Positions 1 to 7,877 of a stretch of 34,131 nucleotides of DNA are shown piece after piece. The notes under the pieces were generated by a model. The model ran no database searches and had not been told where the DNA came from. It was given only the letters and a program-made list of their open reading frames with translations. The DNA comes from Desulfobacteraceae bacterium. GTDB lineage: Bacteria > Desulfobacterota > Desulfobacteria > Desulfobacterales > Desulfosalsimonadaceae. The DNA is taken from positions 1-34,131 of the forward strand of contig QZKW01000017.1 in assembly GCA_003599885.1 (NCBI GenBank). The letters are read 5' to 3'. Position 1 is the stretch's first letter. Every line of letters starts with the position of its first letter. The position numbers were made by a program, and so were the translations under genes.

Positions 1-43
1 GGTACTGCATGGGTAGCTGTGTGGGAGAGTAGGACGCCGCCGA
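1..43 (+). rRNA. rrf: 5S ribosomal RNA, 3' end (partial)
   Basis: The first 43 bases match the 3' part of bacterial 5S rRNA: a GGTACTGCATGGG segment, then a GTGGGAGAGTAGG segment and the final GCCGCCG. The 5' part lies outside the window. A strong intrinsic terminator follows directly, as expected at the end of an rRNA operon. The exact mature 3' end is estimated. Confidence 0.88.
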
Positions 44-56
44 AAAAATCTCCATA

Positions 57-100
57 AAAAAGCCCCTGGCTCCGTATTAACGGACCAGGGGCTTTTTTTT
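57..100 (+). terminator. rRNA operon terminator
   Basis: AGCCCCTGG and CCAGGGGCT form a perfect 9-bp stem with a short loop, followed by eight T. A-residues precede the stem, so it could also work on the minus strand and stop the convergent larB transcript. Confidence 0.92.
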
Positions 101-226
101 ATCGCAGGTTATAAACGAAACGCGACATTCAGGAAGGTTTTTAAATGCCTGTTTGAAAATTCGGGGTCAGTTCGGGAAGCAAGAAGGTGGAAGCGTGGAA
201 TCGAAGTTTTTTTCAGTTTAAAGCTA

Positions 227-976
227 TCAGACGCGATTAATCATCGAAGCCATGTACCCGGCGCCAAAGCCATTGTCGATGTTGACCACCGCAATGTTTG
301 AACTGCAACTGTTCAACATGGAAAACAGCGCGGTCAGGCCGCCGAAACTGCTGCCATAGCCGACGCTGGTCGGTACGGCAATCACCGGACGATCCACCAA
401 TCCCGCCACAACACTAGGCAATGCGCCTTCCATTCCGGCAGCCACAATGAGAACAGAAGCGGATTCGATCTTTTCTTTATGCATAAACAATCGGTGGATT
501 CCTGCCACACCGACATCAAAAACAGTTTCAACAGCATTCCCCATGGCTTTAGCGGTTAAAAATGCTTCTTGCGCCACCGGGATATCGGAAGTTCCGGCTG
601 ATATGATAAGAATGGTTCCCTTTCCAATAACTGGTAGGGCTTCCTTTGCGAAATATATCATTCGGGCGTCCTCGTGGTATTCCGCCCCTTTAAATTGAGA
701 GATGATCACTGCTGCTTTATCCGGTTCGATACGGGTGACCAGAATGATTTTTTCCCATTGGCTCATCCGTTCCATGATTCCGATAATCTGGTCAACGCTT
801 TTATTCTGACCGAAAATCACTTCCGGGAACCCCTTGCGCAGAGAACGGTGATGGTCGATATGGGCATAGCCGATATCTTCCACAGACATATGCTTTAATG
901 TGTGAAGTGCGTCATCAATTGATGTTTCACCTTTGGCGACAGAATCGAGAATGGATTTTAATGTGTTTGCATTCAT
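227..976 (-). CDS. larB: LarB, nickel-pincer nucleotide cofactor biosynthesis carboxylase
   Basis: The 249-aa protein has the LarB architecture: a helical N-terminal part and a C-terminal PurE/AIR-carboxylase-like domain from about residue 118. The segment SAGTSDIPVAQEA (127-139) resembles the PurE core. AAGMEGALPSVVAGL (179-193) and SMLNSC ending at C224 match conserved LarB motifs. In characterised LarB, a Glu and a Cys at these places bind and hydrolyse the adenylylated pyridinium dinucleotide. LarB carboxylates nicotinic acid adenine dinucleotide in the first step toward the Ni-pincer cofactor of lactate racemase and related LarA enzymes. It is the last gene of a minus-strand set, 20 bp after the coiled-coil gene. 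larA, larC and larE are not in the window, so the enzyme that uses the cofactor is unknown. The start ATG follows the upstream gene closely, consistent with an operon. Confidence 0.9.
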   Translation of the reverse strand: MNANTLKSILDSVAKGETSIDDALHTLKHMSVEDIGYAHIDHHRSLRKGFPEVIFGQNKSVDQIIGIMERMSQWEKIILVTRIEPDKAAVIISQFKGAEYHEDARMIYFAKEALPVIGKGTILIISAGTSDIPVAQEAFLTAKAMGNAVETVFDVGVAGIHRLFMHKEKIESASVLIVAAGMEGALPSVVAGLVDRPVIAVPTSVGYGSSFGGLTALFSMLNSCSSNIAVVNIDNGFGAGYMASMINRV

Positions 977-996
977 TTGGTCCGGGCTCTGGTCGT

Positions 997-1839
997 CTAT
1001 TTGAGGTCTTGTTCGATAATTTCCCCAGGCTTCGGTCGGTTGATGCTTTCATAGGGTTTTTGCGTTGTTGGCGATATCGTTCTATCGGGTATGGACGATT
1101 TTTTAGACAATTGGCTCTCCATCGTCACCAGTCTTTGTTTCATATTGGCTATTTTTGTTTCAAGGGAAGCAATTTCTTTAAGCAATGATTCAGAGGAAAG
1201 TGTCAGTTTTTGCTGATTAAATTCTCTTTCTTTTTTGATTTGCTGATCAACATACGTCTTGTCAAGGCGATTCTCATTAAACTTGCTGATTTCCGCCTTA
1301 TTGTTTTTAACACTATTTTCGATTTGTTTCAGATTGGCCGCAACACTTTCAGTTTTTTGGTTGATCGTGTTAAGTTGCTTCTCCAGTTGCGTCAGTGATC
1401 CCTGAATCGGAGTGATGGTTTTTTTTATCCCGTTGACAGCGGTATCCATCTCTTTTTTGTCAGATTTATTGGATTGCAAGGATGAAACCGCTGATTTTAA
1501 TTTGGCGACCTTATTTTCAACGTCTGTCAGCAGTGCTTGAGTGGCGTTTTTTTGATCCAGCAGTTCTTGCGACATTTCAGACATTTTATTCGTAAATTCA
1601 CTGGAAAGGCTGGCGATTCCGGAAGACCCTTCCATGTTGACGGATTCCATTTGTGTGCTGAAATGATAATACATCCACACCAGAGTTATCCCAAGCACCA
1701 TAAATGCAAGCAAAACCGACAGTGATGGAGTATAACGAACAGATTGTTTATCAGATTTTTTCACAGGCCGGGTGACATTAAAATCATCTTCAATGTCAGC
1801 CGCCTCTAAATTGATTTTAAATTCTCTTTTGTCAGTCAT
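997..1839 (-). CDS. Bitopic inner-membrane protein with long coiled coil
   Basis: The 280-aa protein is not assigned to a named family. About 38 charged N-terminal residues containing KKSDKQ precede one hydrophobic helix (about 39-59, SVLLAFMVLGITLVWMYYHF). A long Lys/Glu/Gln/Asn/Ser-rich stretch (about 75-250) follows, with heptad-like hydrophobic spacing and few Pro or Gly, typical of a coiled coil. The tail is rich in Pro, Ser and Thr. The positive N-terminus predicts the coiled coil lies in the periplasm. The gene sits between guaA (13 bp upstream) and larB (20 bp downstream), so it is probably co-transcribed with them. It may be structural or a scaffold, but the sequence gives no enzymatic motif. 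Confidence 0.75.
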   Translation of the reverse strand: MTDKREFKINLEAADIEDDFNVTRPVKKSDKQSVRYTPSLSVLLAFMVLGITLVWMYYHFSTQMESVNMEGSSGIASLSSEFTNKMSEMSQELLDQKNATQALLTDVENKVAKLKSAVSSLQSNKSDKKEMDTAVNGIKKTITPIQGSLTQLEKQLNTINQKTESVAANLKQIENSVKNNKAEISKFNENRLDKTYVDQQIKKEREFNQQKLTLSSESLLKEIASLETKIANMKQRLVTMESQLSKKSSIPDRTISPTTQKPYESINRPKPGEIIEQDLK

Positions 1840-1852
1840 GATCTTATAACGT

Positions 1853-3382
1853 TTATTCCCATTCTATGGTGCTTGGTGGTTTGGAGCTGATGTCGTAGGC
1901 CACGCGGTTGACGCCATTGACTTCGTTGATGATCCGGTTGGAAATTTTAGCAAGCAGCTCATGAGGTAATCTGGCCCAGTCCGCTGTCATGGCATCTTTG
2001 CTGGTGACAGCCCTGATAGCGATGATGTTTTCATAAGTGCGTTTGTCTCCCATGACACCGACGCTTTTAATGGGAAGAAGCACGGCAAAAGACTGCCATA
2101 CTTTTTTATAATACCCGGCGGCTTTTATTTCTTCAATCAGAATGTCGTCAACCTTTCTTAACACAGATAAACGTTTTCTGGTTATTTCGCCAATAATACG
2201 AATCCCAAGACCGGGCCCTGGAAAGGGTTGGCGCCATATCAGCTCTTCCGGCATTCCCAATGTTTTACCCAATTCCCGGACTTCATCTTTAAAAAGGTAT
2301 TTTAATGGTTCAATCAGCTTTAATTTCATTTTTTTTGGCAACCCGCCGACATTATGATGGGATTTAATGACAGATGTGGGGCCGCCAAAAGCGGATTGAG
2401 ATTCTATGATGTCCGGGTACAGCGTGCCCTGGGCCAGATAATCAGCGCCCTGGATTTTTTTGGCTTCGGCATCGAAAACATCCATAAAGATTTTGCCGAT
2501 AATTTTTCTCTTTTTTTCCGGGTCAACGACGCCGGAAAGGGCTTCCAAGAACAAGCCGGAGGCATTCACAAATCGAATATTGATGTTTAAATGCTGTTTT
2601 AAAACGATTTTAAGTTTTGCCGCTTCATTCAGTCTCAACAAGCCGTTATCCACAAAAATGCAAGTCAACTGTTTACCGATGGCTTTGTGGATCAGCATTG
2701 CCGTGACAGAAGAATCCACCCCACCGCTTAAACCGAGAATGACTTTTTTATCGTCAACCTTATCCCGGATTTGCTCGATAGACTCTTTGGCGAAAGTTTT
2801 CATGGTCCAGTTGGGTTCGCACCCGCATACAGAAAACAGAAAATTACGCAGCATCTGCTTGCCTTTTGGCGTGTGTTCAACTTCCGGATGAAATTGAAGC
2901 CCGTAAAATTGTTTTTTCCGGTTTTCTATGGCTGCAATTTCCGTGTTGTCAGTGGAAGCGGTGATCGTAAATTCTTTTGGAAGTTTGCTGATGGAATCAC
3001 CGTGGCTCATCCAGCAGGTTGCCGATTTGTCAATGGTATCGAACAGGTTTTCAGGCTTATGGATGGTGAGTTCTGCAAATCCGTATTCGCGTTTGATGGA
3101 TTTTTTAACTGAACCCCCAAGGGCGTCAACCATGAACTGCATGCCATAACAGATGCCCAGGATGGGGATGCCCAAATCAAAGATAGCGGGATCCGTTTTC
3201 GGGCTGTTTTTTTCATAAATGCTGGAAGGACCGCCGGAAAGGATAATGCCATCAGGATTCAGGGCTTTGATGGCTTCGATGTCAACATCAGGCGGTTCAA
3301 TCTGACAGTATACCCGGCACTCTCTGACCCTGCGAGCGATGAGCTGATTGTACTGGGAGCCAAAATCAATAACGACAATCAT
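1853..3382 (-). CDS. guaA: GMP synthase (glutamine-hydrolysing)
   Basis: The 509-aa protein is a complete GuaA, which converts XMP to GMP using ATP and glutamine in the cytoplasm. The class I glutamine amidotransferase domain (1-190) has the nucleophile in GICYGMQ (C78) and the partners H165 and E167 in FHPEVEH. The ATP-pyrophosphatase P-loop is GLSGGVDSSV (217-226). The C-terminal dimerisation domain ends in the typical PPSTIEWE. The frame stays open upstream to 3493. I chose the ATG at 3382 because the protein then begins MIVVIDFGSQYNQ as in the family, with AGAGGA as ribosome binding site. The coiled-coil gene and larB follow closely on the same strand. No IMP dehydrogenase gene is present in the window. 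Confidence 0.97.
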   Translation of the reverse strand: MIVVIDFGSQYNQLIARRVRECRVYCQIEPPDVDIEAIKALNPDGIILSGGPSSIYEKNSPKTDPAIFDLGIPILGICYGMQFMVDALGGSVKKSIKREYGFAELTIHKPENLFDTIDKSATCWMSHGDSISKLPKEFTITASTDNTEIAAIENRKKQFYGLQFHPEVEHTPKGKQMLRNFLFSVCGCEPNWTMKTFAKESIEQIRDKVDDKKVILGLSGGVDSSVTAMLIHKAIGKQLTCIFVDNGLLRLNEAAKLKIVLKQHLNINIRFVNASGLFLEALSGVVDPEKKRKIIGKIFMDVFDAEAKKIQGADYLAQGTLYPDIIESQSAFGGPTSVIKSHHNVGGLPKKMKLKLIEPLKYLFKDEVRELGKTLGMPEELIWRQPFPGPGLGIRIIGEITRKRLSVLRKVDDILIEEIKAAGYYKKVWQSFAVLLPIKSVGVMGDKRTYENIIAIRAVTSKDAMTADWARLPHELLAKISNRIINEVNGVNRVAYDISSKPPSTIEWE

Positions 3383-3464
3383 ATGCGTCCTCTGTCTGCG
3401 ATGAATTGATTTGTTAACTATATTAGATGATTGGAATAAAATAAACCGTTTGATTAAATAAAAT

Positions 3465-3494
3465 GAATATGTTAATGCAAGCCGCAAAGTCAAC
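3465..3494 (-). promoter_or_regulatory. Possible guaA promoter
   Basis: On the minus strand TTGACT (3489-3494) is followed after about 18 bases by TATTCA. The -35 is good and the -10 weak. It lies about 80-110 bases upstream of the guaA ATG, in the divergent gap with the TrpF-like gene. Pattern match only. Confidence 0.35.
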
Positions 3495-3530
3495 TCAATT
3501 TTAAAAACAGCGAATCGTTTAGCAAAATAA

Positions 3531-4298
3531 ATGAAAAAAATTATTACGCAGATATATGAGATACAGACGCCGGCAGAAGCGGCGGCCGTGATTGCTGCCG
3601 GGGTGGATCATGTCGGAAGCGTTGTTGTTTCACCTGAAAACTGGAAAGTCCCGTCTATCCGTGAAACAATACGCGAGGTGGCTAAAACAGCTGCCAAAAG
3701 CAGTTTGATCCTTTTATATAACCAGCCGGATATCGTGTGGGCTTCACTAACCTATTATCAGCCGGATATTGTGCATTTCTGTGAAAACCTGGTGGATGGG
3801 TGCAGCCGCGAGACTCAGACATCTATTGAAGCCAGATGCCGACCACTGGTTTGCCTTCAACAACGCATTCGGGCGGATTTTCCGGAAGTAAAAATCATGC
3901 GAACGATTCCCATTCCGGATTCCCATGCATCTGCCGACTTTCCGTTTCTGGAACTGGCGAAAATCTTTGAGCCGGTCAGCGATTATTTTTTGACGGATAC
4001 GCTGATTAAAGGTACATCGGGAAGTAACGACCAGCCGGTTGAAGGGTTTATCGGTATTACCGGCAAAACCTGTGACTGGATAGCGGCGAGAAGACTGGTG
4101 GAATCGAGCCGGATTCCTGTTGTTCTGGCGGGGGGGCTGTCACCGGAAAATGTGTATGAAGGGATTTTGGCCACTCGACCTGCCGGCGTGGACAGTTGTA
4201 CATTGACCAATGCAAGAGATGAAAATGGCAGGCCCGTTCGTTTTAAAAAGGATATGGAAAAAGTTGCGCAATTTGTGGCAGAGGCAAGCCGCGCATAG
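3531..4298 (+). CDS. TrpF-like (phosphoribosylanthranilate isomerase family) TIM-barrel protein
   Basis: The 255-aa protein resembles TrpF in its second half. FIGITGKTCDW corresponds to the TrpF GGTGKTFDW phosphate-binding loop, and VVLAGGLSPENVYEGI followed by PAGVDSCTLTN corresponds to the TrpF GGL-PENV and GVDxSSGVE segments. The aspartate in the FLTDT segment matches the catalytic Asp region. The start, MKKIITQIYEI, lacks the KxCG motif that carries the catalytic Cys of true TrpF, and the SSGVE end is changed. No other trp gene is nearby. It is therefore more likely a paralogue with another substrate than the tryptophan enzyme. It lies just upstream of efp on the same strand and is divergent from guaA. 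No clear ribosome binding site precedes the ATG. Confidence 0.7.
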   Translation: MKKIITQIYEIQTPAEAAAVIAAGVDHVGSVVVSPENWKVPSIRETIREVAKTAAKSSLILLYNQPDIVWASLTYYQPDIVHFCENLVDGCSRETQTSIEARCRPLVCLQQRIRADFPEVKIMRTIPIPDSHASADFPFLELAKIFEPVSDYFLTDTLIKGTSGSNDQPVEGFIGITGKTCDWIAARRLVESSRIPVVLAGGLSPENVYEGILATRPAGVDSCTLTNARDENGRPVRFKKDMEKVAQFVAEASRA

Positions 4299-4417
4299 GT
4301 TGTTTTTATTGCAATGATCTTTTATTATTTGATTTTAAAGGTTTTTTGACTATATTTACCCAGCGTCTAACAACAAGATAAGATTAACCGAAAGTATAAC
4401 GGCAGGAGACTAAACTG

Positions 4418-4981
4418 ATGTATGAAAGTGGCGATCTCAAGAAAGGGCTTAAGATAGAAATTGACGGCGACCCCTATGTAATAGTCGGCTTTGAGTTTGT
4501 GAAGCCGGGAAAAGGTCAGGCTCTATATAAATGCAAACTTAAAAACATGATTTCCGGCAGTCAGTTCGACCGAACTTATCGATCAGGTGAAAAATTCACA
4601 CCGGCCAATCTTGAAGAGCAGGAGATGGAGTATCTTTATTCAGACGGGGAGCAATATTGCTTTATGAATTCTTCCTCTTATGAACAGGAATTTTTAACAA
4701 AAGAGCAAATCGGTGACGATATTAAATATCTAAAAGAAAACACCAAATGCAACGTCCTTTTATTTAACGGCAGGCCTATCGCTGTGTCCTTGCCCAATTT
4801 TATGGAATTGAAAATTGTCAAATCCGATCCATGGGCAAAAGGCGATACCGCCGCAGGAAGTTCCAAGCCCGCGACACTGGAAACCGGATATGAGGTTCAG
4901 GTTCCACCCTTTGTTGAAGAAGGGGAAATGATTCGCATTGACACAAGGACGGGAGCATATGTGGAACGGGTAAAAAAGTAA
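4418..4981 (+). CDS. efp: Elongation factor P
   Basis: The 187-aa protein has the standard EF-P length and three beta-barrel domains. It helps ribosomes stalled on polyproline to form peptide bonds. The tip loop of domain I reads FVKPGKGQA, with Lys32 at the position that other EF-Ps modify (lysylated in the EpmA/EpmB type). The C-terminal GYEVQVPPFVEEGEMIRIDTRTGAYVERV is the EF-P signature. A GGCAGGAG ribosome binding site precedes the ATG. No epmA or epmB is in the window, so the modification cannot be judged. The gene lies 119 bp after the TrpF-like gene and a weak TTGACT (4346-4351) is present in the gap, so it may have its own promoter. Confidence 0.96.
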   Translation: MYESGDLKKGLKIEIDGDPYVIVGFEFVKPGKGQALYKCKLKNMISGSQFDRTYRSGEKFTPANLEEQEMEYLYSDGEQYCFMNSSSYEQEFLTKEQIGDDIKYLKENTKCNVLLFNGRPIAVSLPNFMELKIVKSDPWAKGDTAAGSSKPATLETGYEVQVPPFVEEGEMIRIDTRTGAYVERVKK

Positions 4982-5024
4982 CGAGTACCCGCTTTAAAAA
5001 AATGTTTGATCTGGGATTTTTTGC

Positions 5025-5052
5025 TTGACAGAAAAATAAGGGATTTGATAAT
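5025..5052 (+). promoter_or_regulatory. Promoter of the TetR regulator gene
   Basis: TTGACA (5025-5030), a 16-base spacer and GATAAT (5047-5052) make a near-consensus sigma-70 promoter. The -10 touches the first inverted repeat at 5052, so a bound regulator would block it. The predicted transcript starts near 5059. Confidence 0.7.
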
Positions 5053-5088
5053 GAATGAATCTTCATTCAGTGAATGAGGATTCATTCA
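5052..5088. promoter_or_regulatory. Tandem operator for the TetR/FadR-type regulator
   Basis: There are two adjacent imperfect inverted repeats: TGAATGAATCTTCATTCA (5052-5069) and TGAATGAGGATTCATTCA (5071-5088), with centres 19 bp apart. They resemble the TGAATGA..TCATTCA operator known for the Bacillus FadR (YsiA) regulator. They cover the start site of the regulator gene. A third, near-identical site lies at 7753-7770. Confidence 0.75.
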
Positions 5089-5739
5089 TTTTTTTTACAC
5101 ACGACAGCGAGGTGTGTCATCAAAGATCAGGCAAAGCCCAGCAGATCAAATAATGACAAGTACCATCAGATCCTTAATGCCGCTATCAAGGTATTTGCGG
5201 AACAGGGATACCATAAAGCGACGATCTCTCAGGTTGCCAAGGCCGCCGGTGTGGCGGATGGCACTATCTATATTTATTTCAAAAACAAAGCCGATATCCT
5301 TTTTAATTTTTTCAGTTATAAAACCCGCCGGGTGTTTGATCGTTTCAAGGAAGAAGTGGAAACAGCAGAACATGCTGAAGACAAACTCAGAAACCTGATT
5401 CGTCGACATTTAGGGGAGTTTCAGCGGGATCCGAATATGGCCGTCGTTTTTCAGCGGGAAGCGTTGCAGGCCCGATATATCGATGAAGCCTATATTAAGG
5501 ATATCACTAAAATGTATCTTGATATTATTGAAGATATTCTCGTTCAGGGCCAGAAGGAAGGCAGTATCCGGAAAGATTTTCAGCCGGGTCTGGTCAAACG
5601 GTTTATTCTCGGCGCAGTCAATGAAGTCATCAACACATGGGTGGTGACCGGGATTAAATACGATCTGGTCGCTATGGCGGACCCGCTGGTAGACTTGTAT
5701 TTTAAAGGGATTGGCATCAAACCGGTTCAAGTTCGGTAA
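5074..5739 (+). CDS. TetR/AcrR-family regulator of fatty-acid oxidation
   Basis: The protein has an N-terminal TetR DNA-binding domain, KYHQILNAAIKVFAEQGYHKATISQVAKAAGVADGTIYIYFKNKADI at about residues 29-74. A helical ligand domain follows, with VINTWVVTG near the end as in FadR-like members. It is followed after 59 bp by an acyl-CoA dehydrogenase gene. I infer a repressor released by long-chain acyl-CoA, as for the Bacillus FadR. The start is uncertain. ATG 5074 is the first in-frame start after a stop codon, lies inside the operator about 15 bases from the predicted transcript start, and has no ribosome binding site. No other ATG, GTG or TTG in frame precedes the HTH. Confidence 0.85.
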   Translation: MRIHSFFLHTTARCVIKDQAKPSRSNNDKYHQILNAAIKVFAEQGYHKATISQVAKAAGVADGTIYIYFKNKADILFNFFSYKTRRVFDRFKEEVETAEHAEDKLRNLIRRHLGEFQRDPNMAVVFQREALQARYIDEAYIKDITKMYLDIIEDILVQGQKEGSIRKDFQPGLVKRFILGAVNEVINTWVVTGIKYDLVAMADPLVDLYFKGIGIKPVQVR

Positions 5740-5798
5740 TTGTTTTCATATTATTCAATTATTCAAAAATAAAAACACGCAAAGGAGTAAATGAAATT

Positions 5799-7610
5799 AT
5801 GGCACAGCAAATTTCAGATCGTCGGGATATTGATTTTGTTCTTCATGAGCAGTTGGATGTGGATCAATTCAGCAAGAGTGAACAATACGCTGAATTTAAC
5901 AAAAAAACAGTGGACCTGATTGTTTCGGAAGCCCGGAATCTTGCGGTTAAAGAGATTCTTCCCACACGCAAAGAAGGCGATGAACTGGGATGTAAGTTTG
6001 AAAACGGCAAGGTAACCGTTCCTGAACTTTTCAGAAAACCCTTTGAATTATTGCGTGAAGGTGAATGGACGGCAATGCCCGAAACCCCGGAATATGGCGG
6101 ACAGGGTATGCCGAGAAGCGTTTCCATGGCTGCTGCGGAATATTTCAACGGCGCCAACTATGCATTCATGATGTATTCCGGGTTGACCCACGGTGCAGGT
6201 AAACTGGTCGAAGCTTTCGGCACGGATGAACAACGAAGAATTTATCTGAAAAATATGTTCACCTGCAAATGGGGCGGAACCATGCTGTTGACCGAACCCA
6301 ATGCCGGTTCCGATGTCGGCGCGTTGGAAACCAAAGCCGTTCCCAATGGCGACGGTACCTATTCCATCACCGGGCAGAAAATATTCATCTCCAGCGGCGA
6401 CAATGATCTGGTGGAAAACATCATTCATCCGGTATTGGCCCGCATCGAAGGCGCACCGGCGGGTACAAAGGGTATTTCCCTGTTCCTGGTCCCCAAATAT
6501 CGCGTCAATGCAGACGGCAGCCTCGGCGAATTCAATGATATCAATTGTGTGGGTATTGAAGAAAAAATGGGCATCCATGGCAACGCCACCTGCACCATGT
6601 CCATGGGCGAAAAAGGCCAATGCATCGGAACCTTGCTCGGCGAGGAAAACAAAGGCATGCGCGCCATGTTCCTGATGATGAATGAAGCCCGCCTGCTGGT
6701 GGGGATGCAGGGTTTCTCCTGCGCCACCGCTTCATACATGAACGCGGTAAATTACGCCAAGGAAAGAATCCAGGGACGGCATCTGCTCAAAATGTTTGAA
6801 AACGATGCACCGGGTGTGGCCATTATCAATCATCCGGATGTCCGCCGGATGCTGTTGAGCATGAAAGCCTATGTCGAGGGTATGAGAAGCCTTCTGTATT
6901 ATGTGGCATGGTGTGAAGACAAGGCCAATACAACAGACAACGAAAAAGAAAAAGAAAAGTATCATGATCTGGTGGAGCTGCTGATTCCCATCGCCAAAGG
7001 GTATGTCACTGACCGTGCATTTGATGTTTGCAACGGTGGTATGCAGGTATACGGCGGATATGGATATATCAAGGAATATCCTCAGGAACAGCTGATGAGG
7101 GACTGCCGGATCACCATGATCTATGAAGGCACCAACGGCATTCAGTCCATGGACCTTCTCGGCAGAAAACTGGGTATGAAAAAAGGCAAGCTGGTCATGG
7201 ATCTCATGGGTGAAATCATGGCCATCACCGGCGCTGCAAAACAGATTGACAGCATAAAAGGATTTGCAGTCAAAGTGGAGGAAGCTCTTAATAAACTGGG
7301 TGAAGTGGCCATGCACATGGGGAAAACCGCCATGTCTGAAAAAGTTCTGACCGCTTTTTCTTTCTCCTATCCGTTCATGGAAGTCACTGGTGATGTGGTC
7401 ATGGCGTGGATGCTGCTTTGGAGAGCCAAAATTGCAGCCGAAAAACTGGAAACCGCCAAGAAAAAGGATGTGCCGTTCTACGATGGTCAGCTCAAGAGCG
7501 CACAATATTTCTGCAACACGGTTCTTCCGACAACTTTGGGAAAAATGAATGCCATCCTGGCGACAGACAGTGCTGCAATCGATATTGATGACGCCTCTTT
7601 TATCGGTTAG
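5799..7610 (+). CDS. Acyl-CoA dehydrogenase, long (about 600-aa) form
   Basis: The 603-aa FAD enzyme makes the 2,3-enoyl-CoA in beta-oxidation and passes electrons to ETF. The central domain has WGGTMLLTEPNAGSDVG (about 158-174) and ITGQKIFISSGDND (about 191-204). GGMQVYGGYGYIKEYPQEQLMRDCRITMIYEGTNGIQ carries the family catalytic Glu, E443 here. About 130 extra C-terminal residues form the added helical domain of the long bacterial subfamily, common in fatty-acid-oxidising Desulfobacterota. AGGAG precedes the ATG. It is likely co-transcribed with the TetR gene, since no operator or promoter is evident in the 59-bp gap, and a strong terminator follows. Chain-length specificity cannot be read from the sequence. 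Confidence 0.95.
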   Translation: MAQQISDRRDIDFVLHEQLDVDQFSKSEQYAEFNKKTVDLIVSEARNLAVKEILPTRKEGDELGCKFENGKVTVPELFRKPFELLREGEWTAMPETPEYGGQGMPRSVSMAAAEYFNGANYAFMMYSGLTHGAGKLVEAFGTDEQRRIYLKNMFTCKWGGTMLLTEPNAGSDVGALETKAVPNGDGTYSITGQKIFISSGDNDLVENIIHPVLARIEGAPAGTKGISLFLVPKYRVNADGSLGEFNDINCVGIEEKMGIHGNATCTMSMGEKGQCIGTLLGEENKGMRAMFLMMNEARLLVGMQGFSCATASYMNAVNYAKERIQGRHLLKMFENDAPGVAIINHPDVRRMLLSMKAYVEGMRSLLYYVAWCEDKANTTDNEKEKEKYHDLVELLIPIAKGYVTDRAFDVCNGGMQVYGGYGYIKEYPQEQLMRDCRITMIYEGTNGIQSMDLLGRKLGMKKGKLVMDLMGEIMAITGAAKQIDSIKGFAVKVEEALNKLGEVAMHMGKTAMSEKVLTAFSFSYPFMEVTGDVVMAWMLLWRAKIAAEKLETAKKKDVPFYDGQLKSAQYFCNTVLPTTLGKMNAILATDSAAIDIDDASFIG

Positions 7611-7636
7611 TTATTGCTGGTGTTTATGAGTATATG

Positions 7637-7673
7637 TTCAGGGGGCCCTGCTTCAGCCCCCTGAACTATTTTT
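7637..7673 (+). terminator. Terminator after the acyl-CoA dehydrogenase gene
   Basis: TTCAGGGGGC (7637-7646) and GCCCCCTGAA (7656-7665) form a perfect 10-bp stem, followed by CTATTTTT. Confidence 0.88.
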
Positions 7674-7727
7674 AGCATGGCTTTAATATTCTTCACTTTT
7701 CTTTCAGTGAAAGAGAACAATTTTTTC

Positions 7728-7770
7728 TTGACTGAATTTTTTTTTTCAATTACGAATGAACGTTCATTCA
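7728..7770 (+). promoter_or_regulatory. Promoter with third FadR-type operator, upstream of the Fe-S oxidoreductase
   Basis: TTGACT (7728-7733) can serve as -35. The sequence CGAATGAACGTTCATTCA (7753-7770) contains a perfect 16-bp palindrome (7754-7769) of the same type as the repeats at 5052-5088. The spacing from -35 to palindrome is about 25 bp here and 27 bp at the regulator promoter. The -10 (TACGAA or nearby) is poor. The rest of the 7611-7877 gap holds only the terminator above. Confidence 0.65.
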
Positions 7771-7877
7771 TAGCTATTCCGCTCACCAGAAGATGTGTCC
7801 CGATGAAGGGCATCGAATTAATATGTAAATATCAGTTATTAATAAAGGTATTATAAATAAGGAGAAAGGGAGTAAGC

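Noticed and set aside
5112-5153. GTG 5112 after a GCGAGG as start of the TetR protein
   Set aside because: It is out of frame with the HTH and reaches a stop codon after 13 codons.
7406-7588. Small plus-strand protein inside the acyl-CoA dehydrogenase gene
   Set aside because: Overlaps a well-conserved gene in another frame, with no ribosome binding site.
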